Notes: a model not told the origin generated them from the sequence alone. Shown: positions 43,770 through 53,172, counted from the stretch's first letter. The stretch: 64,000 nucleotides of DNA from Halobacterium sp. KA-4 (GCF_021028995.1 NZ_JAJJZG010000001.1:248001-312000); one strand, 5' to 3'. A program made the numbers and translations.

Positions 43770-45509
43770 CTACTCGGACCACTCGGCGTCGGCGAGCGTG
43801 CGCTGGACGGCTTCCTCGCCGACGGCGCGCGCGAGCGTCTCGTAGCCGGCGCGCTCGGCGCGGTCGCCGGCGTCGGCGACGAGCCGGGAGACGATGAACT
43901 CCGGCGTGGACTTCCCGACGGTGCCGAAGCGCGGCTGGTAGTCCACGAGCAGGTCGAGGTCCTGGCTGAGGCCTTCGGCGAAGATGCCGTCGGTCCGCGC
44001 GACGTCGGGGAGCGGTTCGAGGTCGTCCGCGAGGTGCGTGACGAACACGCCCAGCGCCTGCTCGTCGACGGTGAGCGTGACGAGGCCGTGGAGGAGGTCG
44101 GCGGCGCTCCCGGGTTCGGTGATGGCTTCGAACTCGTCGACGAGCATGAGCGTGCGGTCGCCCTCGGTGAGCGGCGGGACGACGGAGTTCAGCGTCGCCT
44201 CCAGCACGCCCGCGTTGAACGACGCGTGGCGGCGGTGGAAGACGATTGCGTCGACGGGGCCGAGTTCGGCGCGGTCCGCGGGCACCGGCAGCCCCATCGC
44301 GGCGAGCACGGCGACCTGGCAGAGCGTCTCCAGCAGCGTCGTCTTCCCGCCGGAGTTCGCGCCCGTGAGCACGGTGACGCGGTCGCCGTTCGGCGGGTCC
44401 AGTGAGTGGTCGCCGACCGCGTACGTCACGGGCTGGACGTCCCCGCCGTCCGCCGCGAGCGAGAGGTTGCGCGCGTTCTCGACGGCGATGGCGTCCGCGT
44501 CGACGAAGTCGGGGCGCGTGAGGTCGTGGGCTTCCGCGAATCGCGCCAGCGAGACGTCGACCGCGAGATCGCTGACAGCGGCCACCGCGGCGTCGACCTC
44601 CTCGCGGGCGTTCGAGATGGCTCCGCGGAGTTCCGCCGCAACCTCGTTCTCGCGGTCCTGTTCGTCCTCGCGCACGTCGTCGGCGAGCGCGCGCAGCGTC
44701 GTGCTCACGAAGTCCGCGGCGTCGGCGGCGTCCGCGGCCATCGCGTTCCGGACGCGGCGCGGTTCGACGCCGGCCTCGCTGGCGACGTACTGGACGAACG
44801 CCTCGCGGAACTCGTCGGTGCCCTCGACGCCCTGCGAGCGCACGTCTTCGAGCACGTCGAAGGTGTCGCGTTCGAGGCGTTCGAGGTCGCTGGCGCGCTC
44901 GTGGAGCCGGTCGAGTTTCGCGTCCGCGCCGGCCGCAACGCCGTCACCAGTGAGGTGGCGGAGCGCTTCCGCGGCGTCTTCGAGCGCGTCGCGGTCGAGC
45001 GTTGTGACCGCCGCGAACACGCCGGAGTCGTCGCTGACGCCGTTCTGCAGGGCGAGCGCAGTCTCGACCGCCGCGCGCTGCGTGTCGCCCGCGTCGTCGT
45101 GGCCGTCGAACGTGTCGAGAACGGCTTGCTTGGCCTCGCCGTCGAGACCCGCCCACGTCTCGCGAGCGGCCTCCACGTCGTCGAGGCGCTCGCGCATCGC
45201 GTCGCGGTCGGTCAGCGGCGTCCGCACGCGAATCCGGTCCGCGGCGCCGGGCGTGACGGCGTAGTCGGCGGCGAGCGCGACCAGTTCCTTGTAGACGGCG
45301 CGGGCGTCGTCGGTCGCGAGCGCGTCCATCCCCTCGCCGCCGTTCGCGCGCCGCAGGATGCGCGTCGCGCGGCCCCGCGAGATGCCGGCGTCGACGAGCG
45401 CGCGGACGTTCGCGGACTCGATGGCGTCAACGGCGTCGGGGACGCCGAGTTCGGTCTCCAGTTTGTCGGCGGTCTTCGGGCCGACCCCCCAGTACTCCTC
45501 TAATCGCAT
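43770..45509 (-). CDS. MutS-related ATPase with N-terminal helix-hairpin-helix (MutS5/MutS2-like)
   Basis: 579 aa. The N-terminus WGVGPKTADKLETELGVPDA is a helix-hairpin-helix DNA-binding unit. A helical lever/clamp region occupies about 90-370. The MutS-V ATPase follows: Walker A VLTGANSGGKTTLLETLCQV, then FHRRHASFNAGVLEATLNSV, Walker B TLMLVDEFEAITEPGSAADL and FVTHLADDL. The mismatch-reading N-terminal domain of MutS1 is missing, so it probably acts on branched or recombining DNA rather than mismatches. No Smr nuclease domain is present. Confidence 0.88.
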   Translation of the reverse strand: MRLEEYWGVGPKTADKLETELGVPDAVDAIESANVRALVDAGISRGRATRILRRANGGEGMDALATDDARAVYKELVALAADYAVTPGAADRIRVRTPLTDRDAMRERLDDVEAARETWAGLDGEAKQAVLDTFDGHDDAGDTQRAAVETALALQNGVSDDSGVFAAVTTLDRDALEDAAEALRHLTGDGVAAGADAKLDRLHERASDLERLERDTFDVLEDVRSQGVEGTDEFREAFVQYVASEAGVEPRRVRNAMAADAADAADFVSTTLRALADDVREDEQDRENEVAAELRGAISNAREEVDAAVAAVSDLAVDVSLARFAEAHDLTRPDFVDADAIAVENARNLSLAADGGDVQPVTYAVGDHSLDPPNGDRVTVLTGANSGGKTTLLETLCQVAVLAAMGLPVPADRAELGPVDAIVFHRRHASFNAGVLEATLNSVVPPLTEGDRTLMLVDEFEAITEPGSAADLLHGLVTLTVDEQALGVFVTHLADDLEPLPDVARTDGIFAEGLSQDLDLLVDYQPRFGTVGKSTPEFIVSRLVADAGDRAERAGYETLARAVGEEAVQRTLADAEWSE

Positions 45510-45541
45510 ACCTGCGAGTGGGCGACCACGTGGGTAAAGCG

Positions 45542-46528
45542 TTACGTGGATTCCGACGCCCGCCCAGCGAGCAACGCACGGACCGCGGCGTCGTCGGGGA
45601 GCGCAGTCGTCCCGCCAGTCTCGGTGGTCGTGAGCGCAGCCGTCGCGTTCGCGTAGCGGAGCACATCATCGAGCGCGTCAGCGTTCATTCCGGGTTCGTA
45701 CGCCGCGAGCGCGCCAGCCGTGAACGCGTCGCCCGCGCCCGTCGTGTCCACGACGTCCACGTCGAAGGCGGGTTCAGAGCGCGTAACGCGCTCGCCGTCC
45801 AGCAGGTCGGCGACGACGGTCGCACCGTCGCCGCCGCGGGTGAGGAATACCGTCTCCGGGCCGTAGTCGAGCAATTCAGCGGCGGCTGCTTCGGGGTCGC
45901 TGCGGGCACGCTCGCCGAGGCCGAGCGGCCGGAGGTCGTCGGGACTACAGAATAGGAGGTCTACGAGGGCGAGCGCATCACGAATTGCGTCTCCGGCGGC
46001 TTCCGGGTCGTCCCAGAGGTCGGGCCGCGTGTTCGGGTCGAGCGAGACGAGACAGTTCGCGTCGCGGGCGCGTTCCAGTAAGTCGAGCGTGGCGTCGCGG
46101 CCCGCGTCGTTCGTGAGCGCGACGCCCCCGACGTGGACGCAGTCGAAGCGCGGGAGTGTGCTGTCGGGGACAGTTCCAGTCTCGAACGCGAGCGTGGCGG
46201 TGTCGGCTTCGTAGAAGGTGAACGAGCGGTCGCCGTCGGGCGTCGGGCTGACGACCGCGAGCGCGGTTGCGGCGTCGCCAGTGACGACGAACTCCCCGTC
46301 GAGGCCGTGGTCGGCGAGCACGTCGCGAAGGTACGCGCCGAACGCATCGTCGCCGAGGCGCGTCCAGAATTCGGGCGGGCTGTCGAGGCGCGCGAGGCCG
46401 GTGGCGACGTTCGCTGGCGCGCCGCCCGCGCGGTAAACGAAGCCGTCGACGGTCGCGAGGTCGCCGGGACCGGACGGGAACAGGTCGACGAGCGTCTCCC
46501 CGGCCACGAGGATTCGGTCGGTACGCAC
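45542..46528 (-). CDS. PfkB-family carbohydrate kinase
   Basis: 328-aa ribokinase-fold sugar kinase. It starts RTDRILVAGETLVDLFPSG; other signatures are VYRAGGAPANVATGLARLDS and the C-terminal catalytic motif VDTTGAGDAFTAGALAAYEP with the GAGD anion hole. The substrate may be fructose, another hexose or a ketosugar; no neighbour decides. Start is a GTG at 46528 at the usual position. A second PfkB kinase (61006) is more clearly a KDG kinase. Confidence 0.85.
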   Translation of the reverse strand: MRTDRILVAGETLVDLFPSGPGDLATVDGFVYRAGGAPANVATGLARLDSPPEFWTRLGDDAFGAYLRDVLADHGLDGEFVVTGDAATALAVVSPTPDGDRSFTFYEADTATLAFETGTVPDSTLPRFDCVHVGGVALTNDAGRDATLDLLERARDANCLVSLDPNTRPDLWDDPEAAGDAIRDALALVDLLFCSPDDLRPLGLGERARSDPEAAAAELLDYGPETVFLTRGGDGATVVADLLDGERVTRSEPAFDVDVVDTTGAGDAFTAGALAAYEPGMNADALDDVLRYANATAALTTTETGGTTALPDDAAVRALLAGRASEST

Positions 46529-46642
46529 ACCGCCGTCGACGCGCCACCGGCACTTAGTCTTCGCCGAGTACGCTTGAGGGCAGTGCCGGTTCTGGCTGGA
46601 GACCGACGCGTTATTTCCCGCCGGTCTGCGAATCCGGAAGCG

Positions 46643-47074
46643 ATGAGCTTCGACATCACCGCCGCCCGAGTCGTCCACGTCGTCTTCGGCGCGGCGTGGA
46701 CCGGGAGCACGCTCGCCGTCGCGCTGTTCGTCGTCCCCGCCGCCCGCCGCGGCGTGCTCGACGCCGCGCCCGTCGAGTGGATTGCCGACCGCTTCACGAA
46801 ACTCAGCGTCGTCAGCGTCCTCGCGATGCTGTTGACCGGCGGCCACCTCGCCGGCAACCTCTACACGTTCGAGGCGCTCGCGGGTTCCTCGCGCGGCCAC
46901 CTCGTCGTAGGGATGACCGGCCTCTGGCTGGTGCTGGCGGGACTCGCACACGTCGCGACGAGTCGCCTTACCGCCGGCCACGACGTCGAATCCGCGGCCG
47001 ACGACGCGAAACCGTGGTTCGGTGCCGCGGCCGTCGTGAGCGTCGCGCTCCTCGTGCTCGCCGGCCTGCTCTGA
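46643..47074 (+). CDS. Four-helix membrane protein, CopD-like
   Basis: 143 aa with four membrane segments: ARVVHVVFGAAWTGSTLAVA, KLSVVSVLAMLLTGGHLAGN, LVVGMTGLWLVLAGLAHVAT and FGAAAVVSVALLVLAGLL. The His of VVHVVFGAAWTG and that of TGGHLAGNLY sit at the membrane face, as in CopD/heme-binding four-helix proteins, so metal or heme binding is possible. It lies between the PfkB kinase (divergent) and mutS1A (same direction, 59 nt). Confidence 0.75.
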   Translation: MSFDITAARVVHVVFGAAWTGSTLAVALFVVPAARRGVLDAAPVEWIADRFTKLSVVSVLAMLLTGGHLAGNLYTFEALAGSSRGHLVVGMTGLWLVLAGLAHVATSRLTAGHDVESAADDAKPWFGAAAVVSVALLVLAGLL

Positions 47075-47133
47075 GGCGCGCGAGGGGCCGTTGACCGACG
47101 AGCATAACAGCCGCCACCCCGTTGCCTTCGTGC

Positions 47134-49707
47134 ATGGACGCGGCGCTCGGGCCACCCGACCAGATGGCCGAGAACGAGAGCGACCTCACGCCGATGATGA
47201 GCCAGTACTTCGAGCTCACGCGGCGCTACGAGGACGCGCTCGTGCTCTTCCAGGTCGGAGACTTCTACGAACTCTTCTGCGACGCGGCGGAGGCCGCCGC
47301 CCGCATCTGCGAGATTACGCTGACCGCACGCGAGGACTCGACCGGAAAATACCCGATGGCGGGCGTACCCATCGACAACGCGGAGCCGTACATCGACGAC
47401 CTGCTGAACGCGGGCTACCGGGTCGCGGTCGCCGACCAGGTCGAGGACCCCGACGAGGTCACGGGGGTCGTCGAGCGGGCAGTGACGCGGGTCGTCACGC
47501 CGGGGACGCTGACCGAGGACGAACTGCTCGCGGGCGACGACAACAACTTCGTCGCGACGGTCGCAGCCGCAGAAAGTGGTGGGTTCGGCCTCGCGCTGCT
47601 GGACGTTTCGACCGGCGACTTCTACGCGACGAGCCTCCCGAACGCGGCGCGCGTGCGGGACGAACTCGGACGGTTCGCGCCCGCCGAGCTCGTCACTGGA
47701 CCAGGTGTAGCGGCCGACCGCTTCGACGACGGGACGTTCGTCGCGGAGTACGACGACGCGGCGTTCGACGGCGAGCGCGCCAGCAGGACCGTGGAGGCGT
47801 ACTTCGGGAGCGTGGACGCGCTCGCTGGCGACGCCGAGGTCGCGGCGTGTGGCGCGCTCCTCGACTACGCCGAGTACACGCGCGGTGGCGAGGACGGCGA
47901 CCGATTGGACTACTTGAATCACCTGACGCGGTACGACCCTCGCGAGTACTTGCAGATGGACGCGGTGGCGCTGCGTAGTCTGGAGGTGTTCGAGCAGCGC
48001 AGTGTCCACGGCGCGGAAGGCACCGCGCTCGTGGACGTGCTCGACGAGACGGCGTGCGCGCTCGGCCGGCGGACGCTGACGGACTGGCTGCGCCGGCCGC
48101 TGACGGACCCCGAGGACATCGAGGCGCGCCACGAGGCCGTGGGCGAACTGCTCGCGGACCCCCTGACGCGCGAGGAACTCCACGAGCACCTGCGGGACGT
48201 CTACGACGTCGAACGGCTGATTTCGCGCGTGTCTCGGGGGCGCGCGAACGCCCGGGACCTGCGCGCGCTGAAGGACACTCTCGACGTAGTGCCCGAGATT
48301 CGGGGGCTGCTGGCGGACGCAGATAGCGAGAAACTCCGCGAGTTGCGCGCGAGCCTCGACGACCTCCCGGAGATTCGGGACCTGCTCTCGCGGGCCATCG
48401 TCCCGGACCCGCCCCAGGAACTCACGGAGGGCGGCGTCATCCGGGACGGCTACGACGAGACGCTGGACGACCTCCGGGAGACCGAGCGCTCGGGGAAGCG
48501 CTGGATAGACGAGTTGGAGCAACAGGAGCGCGAGCGTACGGGCGTCGACTCGCTGAAGGTCGGCCACAACGCGGTCCACGGCTACTACATCGAGGTGACG
48601 AACCCGAACCTCGACGCCGTCCCCGACAATTACCATCGCCGACAGACGCTGAAGAACTCCGAGCGGTTCGTCACGCCCGAATTGAAGGAGCGCGAGGACG
48701 ACATCGTGCGCGCCGAACAGCGCTCCCAGGACCTCGAATACGACCTGTTCCGCGAGGTCCGCAGCCGGGTCGCGGAGGAGGCCGAGCGCGTGCAGGCGAC
48801 GGCAGCGGCGGTCGCGGCCGTGGACGCGCTGGCGTCGTTCGCGACAGTCGCTGCGAGCCACGACTACGCGCGCCCCGAGATGGGTGGCGACGGCATCCAC
48901 GTCGAGGGCGGCCGTCACCCAGTCGTGGAGCGCACGGAGGCCGGGTTCGTGCCCAACGACACAAATCTCACGCCCGAGAGGCGGGTCGCGGTCATCACGG
49001 GGCCGAACATGAGCGGGAAGTCGACGTACATGCGCCAGGTCGCGCTAATCTCGCTGCTCGCGCAGGCCGGGAGCTTCGTCCCTGCGGAGCGTGCACGCCT
49101 CCGGGTCGTCGACCGCATCTTCACCCGCGTTGGCGCCAGCGACGACATCGCGGGCGGGCGCTCGACGTTCATGGTGGAGATGACCGAACTCGCCTCAATT
49201 CTGCGCGCGGCCACCGAGGACTCGCTGGTCCTGCTGGACGAGGTCGGCCGCGGCACCTCCACCACGGACGGCCTCGCCATCGCGCGCGCCGTCACCGAGT
49301 ACGTCCACGACGAACTCGGCGCGACGACGCTGTTCGCGACGCACCACCACGAACTCACGGCGGACGCCGACCGTCTCGCCGACGCCGTGAATCTCCACTT
49401 CGGCGCGACCCGGAGCGAGGAGGGGGTGACGTTCCAGCACGAAGTGCGGGAGGGGCCGGCGACCGCTTCGTACGGCATCGAGGTCGCGCAGACCGCGGGC
49501 GTGCCGGAAACGGTCGTCGAGCGCGCTCGCGAGTTCCTCGACGCGGCAGACGTGAGCGAGGAGCAGACGGAGTCGAGTGCGACAGGAGTAAATGGGAACA
49601 CCAACGAGTCGGTCGTCGAAGCCGCGCTCCGGGACGTGAACGTCGCGGAACTCACACCCGTGGAGGCGTTGAACGTGCTGAACGACCTGAAGCGCGACCT
49701 CGACTGA
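47134..49707 (+). CDS. mutS: DNA mismatch repair protein MutS (MutS1, copy A)
   Basis: Recognises mispairs and small loops. The 857-aa protein has the mismatch-binding domain with the GDFYE motif ([18 protein letters not shown] near 38-55), followed by connector, lever and clamp domains. The ATPase has Walker [37 protein letters not shown], Walker [21 protein letters not shown] and [11 protein letters not shown]. The phenylalanine that stacks on the mismatch is present. ATG at 47134 is used rather than a TTG at 47122. Its stop is immediately followed by the stop of nucS on the other strand (0-nt gap). Confidence 0.95.
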   Translation: MDAALGPPDQMAENESDLTPMMSQYFELTRRYEDALVLFQVGDFYELFCDAAEAAARICEITLTAREDSTGKYPMAGVPIDNAEPYIDDLLNAGYRVAVADQVEDPDEVTGVVERAVTRVVTPGTLTEDELLAGDDNNFVATVAAAESGGFGLALLDVSTGDFYATSLPNAARVRDELGRFAPAELVTGPGVAADRFDDGTFVAEYDDAAFDGERASRTVEAYFGSVDALAGDAEVAACGALLDYAEYTRGGEDGDRLDYLNHLTRYDPREYLQMDAVALRSLEVFEQRSVHGAEGTALVDVLDETACALGRRTLTDWLRRPLTDPEDIEARHEAVGELLADPLTREELHEHLRDVYDVERLISRVSRGRANARDLRALKDTLDVVPEIRGLLADADSEKLRELRASLDDLPEIRDLLSRAIVPDPPQELTEGGVIRDGYDETLDDLRETERSGKRWIDELEQQERERTGVDSLKVGHNAVHGYYIEVTNPNLDAVPDNYHRRQTLKNSERFVTPELKEREDDIVRAEQRSQDLEYDLFREVRSRVAEEAERVQATAAAVAAVDALASFATVAASHDYARPEMGGDGIHVEGGRHPVVERTEAGFVPNDTNLTPERRVAVITGPNMSGKSTYMRQVALISLLAQAGSFVPAERARLRVVDRIFTRVGASDDIAGGRSTFMVEMTELASILRAATEDSLVLLDEVGRGTSTTDGLAIARAVTEYVHDELGATTLFATHHHELTADADRLADAVNLHFGATRSEEGVTFQHEVREGPATASYGIEVAQTAGVPETVVERAREFLDAADVSEEQTESSATGVNGNTNESVVEAALRDVNVAELTPVEALNVLNDLKRDLD

Positions 49708-50409
49708 CTACTCGACGAGCGAAAAGGAGAGCCCGTTCTCCGCGAGCAGGCGACGAGTCTTCTCGGTGATTTCTGGGGCGACGAGCACGCCGCGGACGTC
49801 GGCGTCGGCGTGGAGGTCGCGGCGGAGCGCGTTCACGTATCGCTCCAGTTGCGACGCCGCCGACGGGCCGACGCGGCGGGCCTTGAGTTCGACGACGACC
49901 ACGGCGCCGTCGCGGCCGCGGCCGTAGACGTCCACGGGGCCGGCGGGTGTCTCGCGTTCCGTGCTGCGCGGCTGGAAGCCGGGTTCGACGAGGTCGGGGT
50001 TGGCGAGCACGCGCTCCTTGAGGTCGGACTCGGTGCCGGAGACCTCTGCGTCGGCGTCCGCAGGGTCGAACGCCGCGGCGTGGTGGACAGCGTCGAACTG
50101 GACGGTGAGCGCGTCCGCGGCGTCGCCGTCGCCACAGCGGAGTTCGAGCGTTCCCTGATTCGCTTCGACGGCGACGCTGCCGCCGGTCGCCCACGCGTCG
50201 GGGTCGCGGCCGGTCGCGCCGTGGACGAGCACGGTGTCGTCGGGCTTGCAGAGGACGCTCCGGACACCCGCGGAGAGGCTGCGCTCGGCGCGCCCCTCGA
50301 ATTCGGTCGCGCACTCGCCGACGAGCGAGACTGCGAGGCCGTCGCTGCGGGCGTCCGCGGCGAAGGCAGCGGCGCGGTCGGCGTCGGGGGTCGAGAGCGC
50401 GCGGGTCAC
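49708..50409 (-). CDS. nucS: Mismatch-specific/structure-specific endonuclease NucS (EndoMS)
   Basis: 233 aa. The N-terminal half is a DNA-binding beta domain with VLVHGATGRDPDAWATGGSV; the C-terminal half is a PD-(D/E)xK nuclease with the core GPVDVYGRGRDGAVVVVELK, where the D of VDVY and E/K of VELK are the metal ligands. Partners PCNA and mismatched DNA are known for archaeal and actinobacterial NucS/EndoMS, which cuts both strands at certain mismatches. Usually seen in genomes lacking MutS/MutL; here it sits tail to tail with mutS1A. Confidence 0.92.
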   Translation of the reverse strand: MTRALSTPDADRAAAFAADARSDGLAVSLVGECATEFEGRAERSLSAGVRSVLCKPDDTVLVHGATGRDPDAWATGGSVAVEANQGTLELRCGDGDAADALTVQFDAVHHAAAFDPADADAEVSGTESDLKERVLANPDLVEPGFQPRSTERETPAGPVDVYGRGRDGAVVVVELKARRVGPSAASQLERYVNALRRDLHADADVRGVLVAPEITEKTRRLLAENGLSFSLVE

Positions 50410-50463
50410 GCCTCCGGGTACGCGGTGGACGGGAAAAAGCGCGCGGATGCGGCGACCCGCGGG

Positions 50464-51240
50464 CTACCGGATGCCGGGCGAGGGCGGGCGCTCGCGCTTG
50501 TGCGTGGAGGACTCGTAGTGCTCGACGAACTCCGCGACCGTCTCGCGGGCCTCGCCGGTGGCCTCGCCGGTCTCCTCGATGGTACGGTCCTCGTCGACGT
50601 ACGCGTGCAGAATCGGGTCGATGACCTCGTAGGGTTCGCCGAGTTCGCCGGGGTCGGTCTGTCCCTCCCAGAGTTCCGCCGTGGGCGTCTTCGCGACGAT
50701 GTCCTCGCTGACGCCGACCTCCTGAGCGAGGTCGTAGGCCTCGGTCTTGTAGACGTCCGCGAGCGGCGCGACGTCGGCAGCGCCGTCACCGTACTTCGTG
50801 AAGTAACCCAGGAGGAGTTCCGAGCGGTTGTTCGGGCCGACGACGAGCGCGTCGTCGTCGTTGGCGGCCTGGTAGAGCAGGACCATCCGGACGCGCGCCT
50901 GAACGTTCCCCACAGTAGTCTTCGAGAGGTCCTCGCGGGCGGCGGTGACGTCGTCGACGATGGGCTGGATGTCGGTCTCGCGGTAGTCCACACCCAGGCG
51001 CTCGCAGACCGCCCGGGCGTCCTCGACGTTCTCGGGGTCGCTGGGGTCCGCGGGCAGCAGGAGGCCGGTAACGCGCTCGGGGCCGACGGCGTCCGCGAGG
51101 AGGTGCGTGGCGAGCACGGAGTCGAGCCCGCCGCTGACGCCGACGACGTAGCCGTCCGCGGGCGTGGCGTCGAGGTAGCTCGCGAGGAACGACCGAATCT
51201 CGTCGGCGGCGGTCGCGAGGTCGAGGTCGAAGTCAGTCAC
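50464..51240 (-). CDS. nadE: NAD+ synthetase
   Basis: 258-aa ammonia-dependent enzyme (no glutaminase domain) that amidates nicotinic acid adenine dinucleotide. The PP-loop is GVSGGLDSVLATHLLADAVG (SGGLDS at 36-41); TTVGNVQARVRMVLLYQAAN, GPNNRSELLLGYFTKYGDGA and AKTPTAELWEGQTDP are family blocks. The GTG at 51240 gives the normal N-terminus (TDFDLDLATAADEIRS); TTG at 51267 is less likely. nadM-like gene precedes it by 38 nt in the same direction, so the two last NAD-pathway steps are probably cotranscribed. Confidence 0.93.
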   Translation of the reverse strand: MTDFDLDLATAADEIRSFLASYLDATPADGYVVGVSGGLDSVLATHLLADAVGPERVTGLLLPADPSDPENVEDARAVCERLGVDYRETDIQPIVDDVTAAREDLSKTTVGNVQARVRMVLLYQAANDDDALVVGPNNRSELLLGYFTKYGDGAADVAPLADVYKTEAYDLAQEVGVSEDIVAKTPTAELWEGQTDPGELGEPYEVIDPILHAYVDEDRTIEETGEATGEARETVAEFVEHYESSTHKRERPPSPGIR

Positions 51241-51278
51241 GGACGAACGCGCGGCCGCCACCGGCAAAAAGCACGTGG

Positions 51279-51830
51279 CTACTCGGCGTTCTCACCGGCC
51301 TCGACGATGACGGGCGCGTACGTCGCGACGCGGTCCTCGCAGCAGTCCGGTACGAGGTCTCGCCACGGCTCGCCCTCGCGGATGCGACGGCGGATTTCGG
51401 TGCCGGAGTAGCGGCCGGGCTCGTGCATACGCTGGGCTTCGACGCGCGCGTCGGTGTACTCGCGGACGATGTCGGCGACCGTCTCGTTGCCCGTGATGAC
51501 GACGTCCGCGTCCGTGCGCGCGACGAGGCGCTGCCCCCAGTCGGGGTAGCCGGCTTCGCCACGGTCCTCGTCGCAGACGCGCACGAGGTCGAGGTCCGGG
51601 AAGCACTCGCGAACGACGTGTTCGCGTTCGGCGGCAGTGAGCGGATTTCGCGGCGTCCGGGCTTTCTGCGGGCTGCCGATGGCGACGACGAGGTCGTACT
51701 CGCGGAGGAATCGGCGGACCGTCCGGTAGTGGCCGACGTGGAACGGCTGGAAGCGACCGGGGAACGCTGCGCGTTCGGGCACGAGAAGCGCTACCGACGG
51801 CGACGACTTGGGTGCTTGGGCTGGACGCAT
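51279..51830 (-). CDS. nadM: Nicotinamide/nicotinate-nucleotide adenylyltransferase (NadM type)
   Basis: 184-aa nucleotidyltransferase. AAFPGRFQPFHVGHYRTVRR holds the HxGH site (H31-G33-H34), VVAIGSPQKARTPRNPLTAA and ITGNETVADIVREYTDARVE follow, and GRYSGTEIRRRIREGEPW is the C-terminal ISSTxxR-like motif. It adenylates NMN or NaMN. The pairing with nadE favours this over the related FAD synthetase-type enzymes. ATG at 51830 fits a promoter-like run (TGGTTTTTCG) directly upstream. Confidence 0.85.
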   Translation of the reverse strand: MRPAQAPKSSPSVALLVPERAAFPGRFQPFHVGHYRTVRRFLREYDLVVAIGSPQKARTPRNPLTAAEREHVVRECFPDLDLVRVCDEDRGEAGYPDWGQRLVARTDADVVITGNETVADIVREYTDARVEAQRMHEPGRYSGTEIRRRIREGEPWRDLVPDCCEDRVATYAPVIVEAGENAE

Positions 51831-52035
51831 CGAAAAACCACGCTGGCCGGCGGTCCCGGCCAGCAGCGAGCGTGGAGCACTCGCCATCGGTTGCGTCAGA
51901 CCACTGCGGGCTGGTCGTCGCGGCCGACCCGCTACGAGGGGACACCAGCCTCGCACGTGGACGGTGCTGGCGGACGACAGAAGACGTTTCGCCGAACATC
52001 TTCTCCGCGGAGTGCACGCCGACGACCCGCTCTCG

Positions 52036-52080
52036 CTTTAAGTATCTCTGGCGACAAGGGATAGATACGAAGAACTTCTC
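52036..52080 (+). repeat. 45-bp promoter-like element, copy 1
   Basis: Starts CTTTAAGTATCTCTGGCGAC, then AAGGGATAGATACGAAG, and ends GAAG-AA-CTTCTC. TTTAAGTA looks like a TATA box; the segment 20-30 nt below (GGGATAGATACGAA) resembles the start region of haloarchaeal rRNA promoters as I recall it. Downstream, GCTACG-CTC-CGTAGC (52086-52100) can form a hairpin. Copy 2 follows 117 nt later. No annotated gene starts between them. Confidence 0.65.
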
Positions 52081-52152
52081 AGCGTGCTACGCTCCGTAGC
52101 CACGGTGCCGTCGTTCGCGTGAACGGTCGTCGGTGTGACGAACGCGAATGTT

Positions 52153-52197
52153 CTTTAAGTGCTTCTGGCGACAAGGGATAGATACGAAGGACTTCTC
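52153..52197 (+). repeat. 45-bp promoter-like element, copy 2
   Basis: Same 45 bp without indels; differs from copy 1 in the bases just after TTTAAGT (GCTT) and in the centre of GAAG-GA-CTTC. It lies about 104 nt above the dsbA-like ATG at 52301 and is the nearest promoter-like element to it. The preceding spacer carries TTCGCGT/ACGCGAA inverted arms. Confidence 0.65.
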
Positions 52198-52300
52198 AGA
52201 GACACCGACTGCAGAGCCGGTGGCTCGTCGGTCGTCGTGGCTCCAGCGGGAACCCCCGCCAGCAGGGACCTTTTCGGCGTGCGCGTCCTACCGAGTAGCG

Positions 52301-52927
52301 ATGAGCGACGCCGACGAAATCACGGTGTACTCCGACTACGTCTGCCCGTTCTGCTACCTCGGGCGGCAGTCGCTGTCGGAGTACCAGGCAGAGCGCGAGG
52401 AACCCCTCGACATCGACTGGCAGCCCTTCGACCTGCGCGCGCAGAAGCGCGGGCCGGACGGCGAAATCGACCACGACGTCGACGACGGCAAGGACGACGA
52501 GTACTTCGAGAAGGCCCGCGAGAACGTCCAGCGCCTCAAAGAGGAGTACGGCGCCGACGAGATGCAGATGGACTTCTCCCGCGAGGTCGACTCGCTGGAC
52601 GCCCAGGCCGCGTCGCTGTACGTCAGCGACGAGTACCCCGAGCAGTGGCTGGACTTCGACGTCGCCATCTTCGAGGCGCTCTGGGAGGAGGGCCGCGACA
52701 TCGGCGACCTCGACGTACTGGTCGACATCGCCGAGGACGTCGGCCTCAACCCCGAGGAGATTCGGGAGGTCGTCGAGAGCGAGCAGTACCACGACGAACT
52801 CCGCGCGGAGTTCCGCGAGGCCCAAGAGCACGGCGTCACCGGCGTCCCGACGTTCGCGTACGACGGCTACGGCGCGCGCGGCGCCGTCCCGCCGTCCCAG
52901 CTCCGCCGCCTCGTCGAAGGGACGTAA
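52301..52927 (+). CDS. DsbA-family oxidoreductase (FrnE-like)
   Basis: 208-aa thioredoxin-fold protein with a helical insertion. EITVYSDYVCPFCYLGRQSL carries the C15-P-F-C18 redox site, the insertion spans about 60-150, and HGVTGVPTFAYDGYGARGAV has the cis-proline TGVPT. No signal peptide, so it is cytosolic, as in FrnE-type disulfide isomerases linked to stress tolerance. Flanked on each side by two copies of the 45-bp element, so it may be driven by the upstream pair. Confidence 0.9.
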   Translation: MSDADEITVYSDYVCPFCYLGRQSLSEYQAEREEPLDIDWQPFDLRAQKRGPDGEIDHDVDDGKDDEYFEKARENVQRLKEEYGADEMQMDFSREVDSLDAQAASLYVSDEYPEQWLDFDVAIFEALWEEGRDIGDLDVLVDIAEDVGLNPEEIREVVESEQYHDELRAEFREAQEHGVTGVPTFAYDGYGARGAVPPSQLRRLVEGT

Positions 52928-52967
52928 GCGCGGTTCGGCGGACTGCGACTGGCCGACACGCAACTTT

Positions 52968-53012
52968 CTTTAAGTGCCTCTGGCGACAAGGGATAGATAT
53001 GAAGAGCTTCTC
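52968..53012 (+). repeat. 45-bp promoter-like element, copy 3
   Basis: Same 45 bp; TTTAAGTGCC variant, GATATGAAG instead of GATACGAAG, and GAAG-AG-CTTC. It begins 41 nt after the dsbA-like stop. The following GTTACG-TCT-CGTAGC can pair through G-U like the hairpin after copy 1. The distance to copy 1 is 932 bp. Confidence 0.65.
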
Positions 53013-53086
53013 AGCGTGTTACGTCTCGTAGCCGCGGCGCTGTCGATAGCGAGCAACCGCCGAGCGTCGTTCGAAGTGCGGTTCCG

Positions 53087-53131
53087 CTTTAAGTATCTCT
53101 GGCGACAAGGGATAGATACGAAGGACTTCTC
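53087..53131 (+). repeat. 45-bp promoter-like element, copy 4
   Basis: Same 45 bp as copy 1 except one base (GAAG-GA-CTTC). It is 119 nt after copy 3 and about 73 nt above the ATG at 53204. A separate TTTAAA box (53173-53178) lies between this copy and the RNAP epsilon start. Confidence 0.65.
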
Positions 53132-53172
53132 GGGGAGTTACGTTCCACAGCCACAGCGCCGCCAGCCGAGAG

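Noticed and set aside
46861-48918. 685-codon minus-strand frame antisense to mutS1A
   Set aside because: Arg/Val-rich mirror composition; MutS motifs on the plus strand are complete.
51240-51267. nadE starting at TTG 51267
   Set aside because: The extra nine residues add no family feature and overlap the promoter-like AAAAAGC run; GTG 51240 gives the usual N-terminus.
52036-53131. CRISPR array
   Set aside because: Repeats are 45 bp but spacings are 117, 815 and 119 bp, a gene lies in between, and there are no cas genes.
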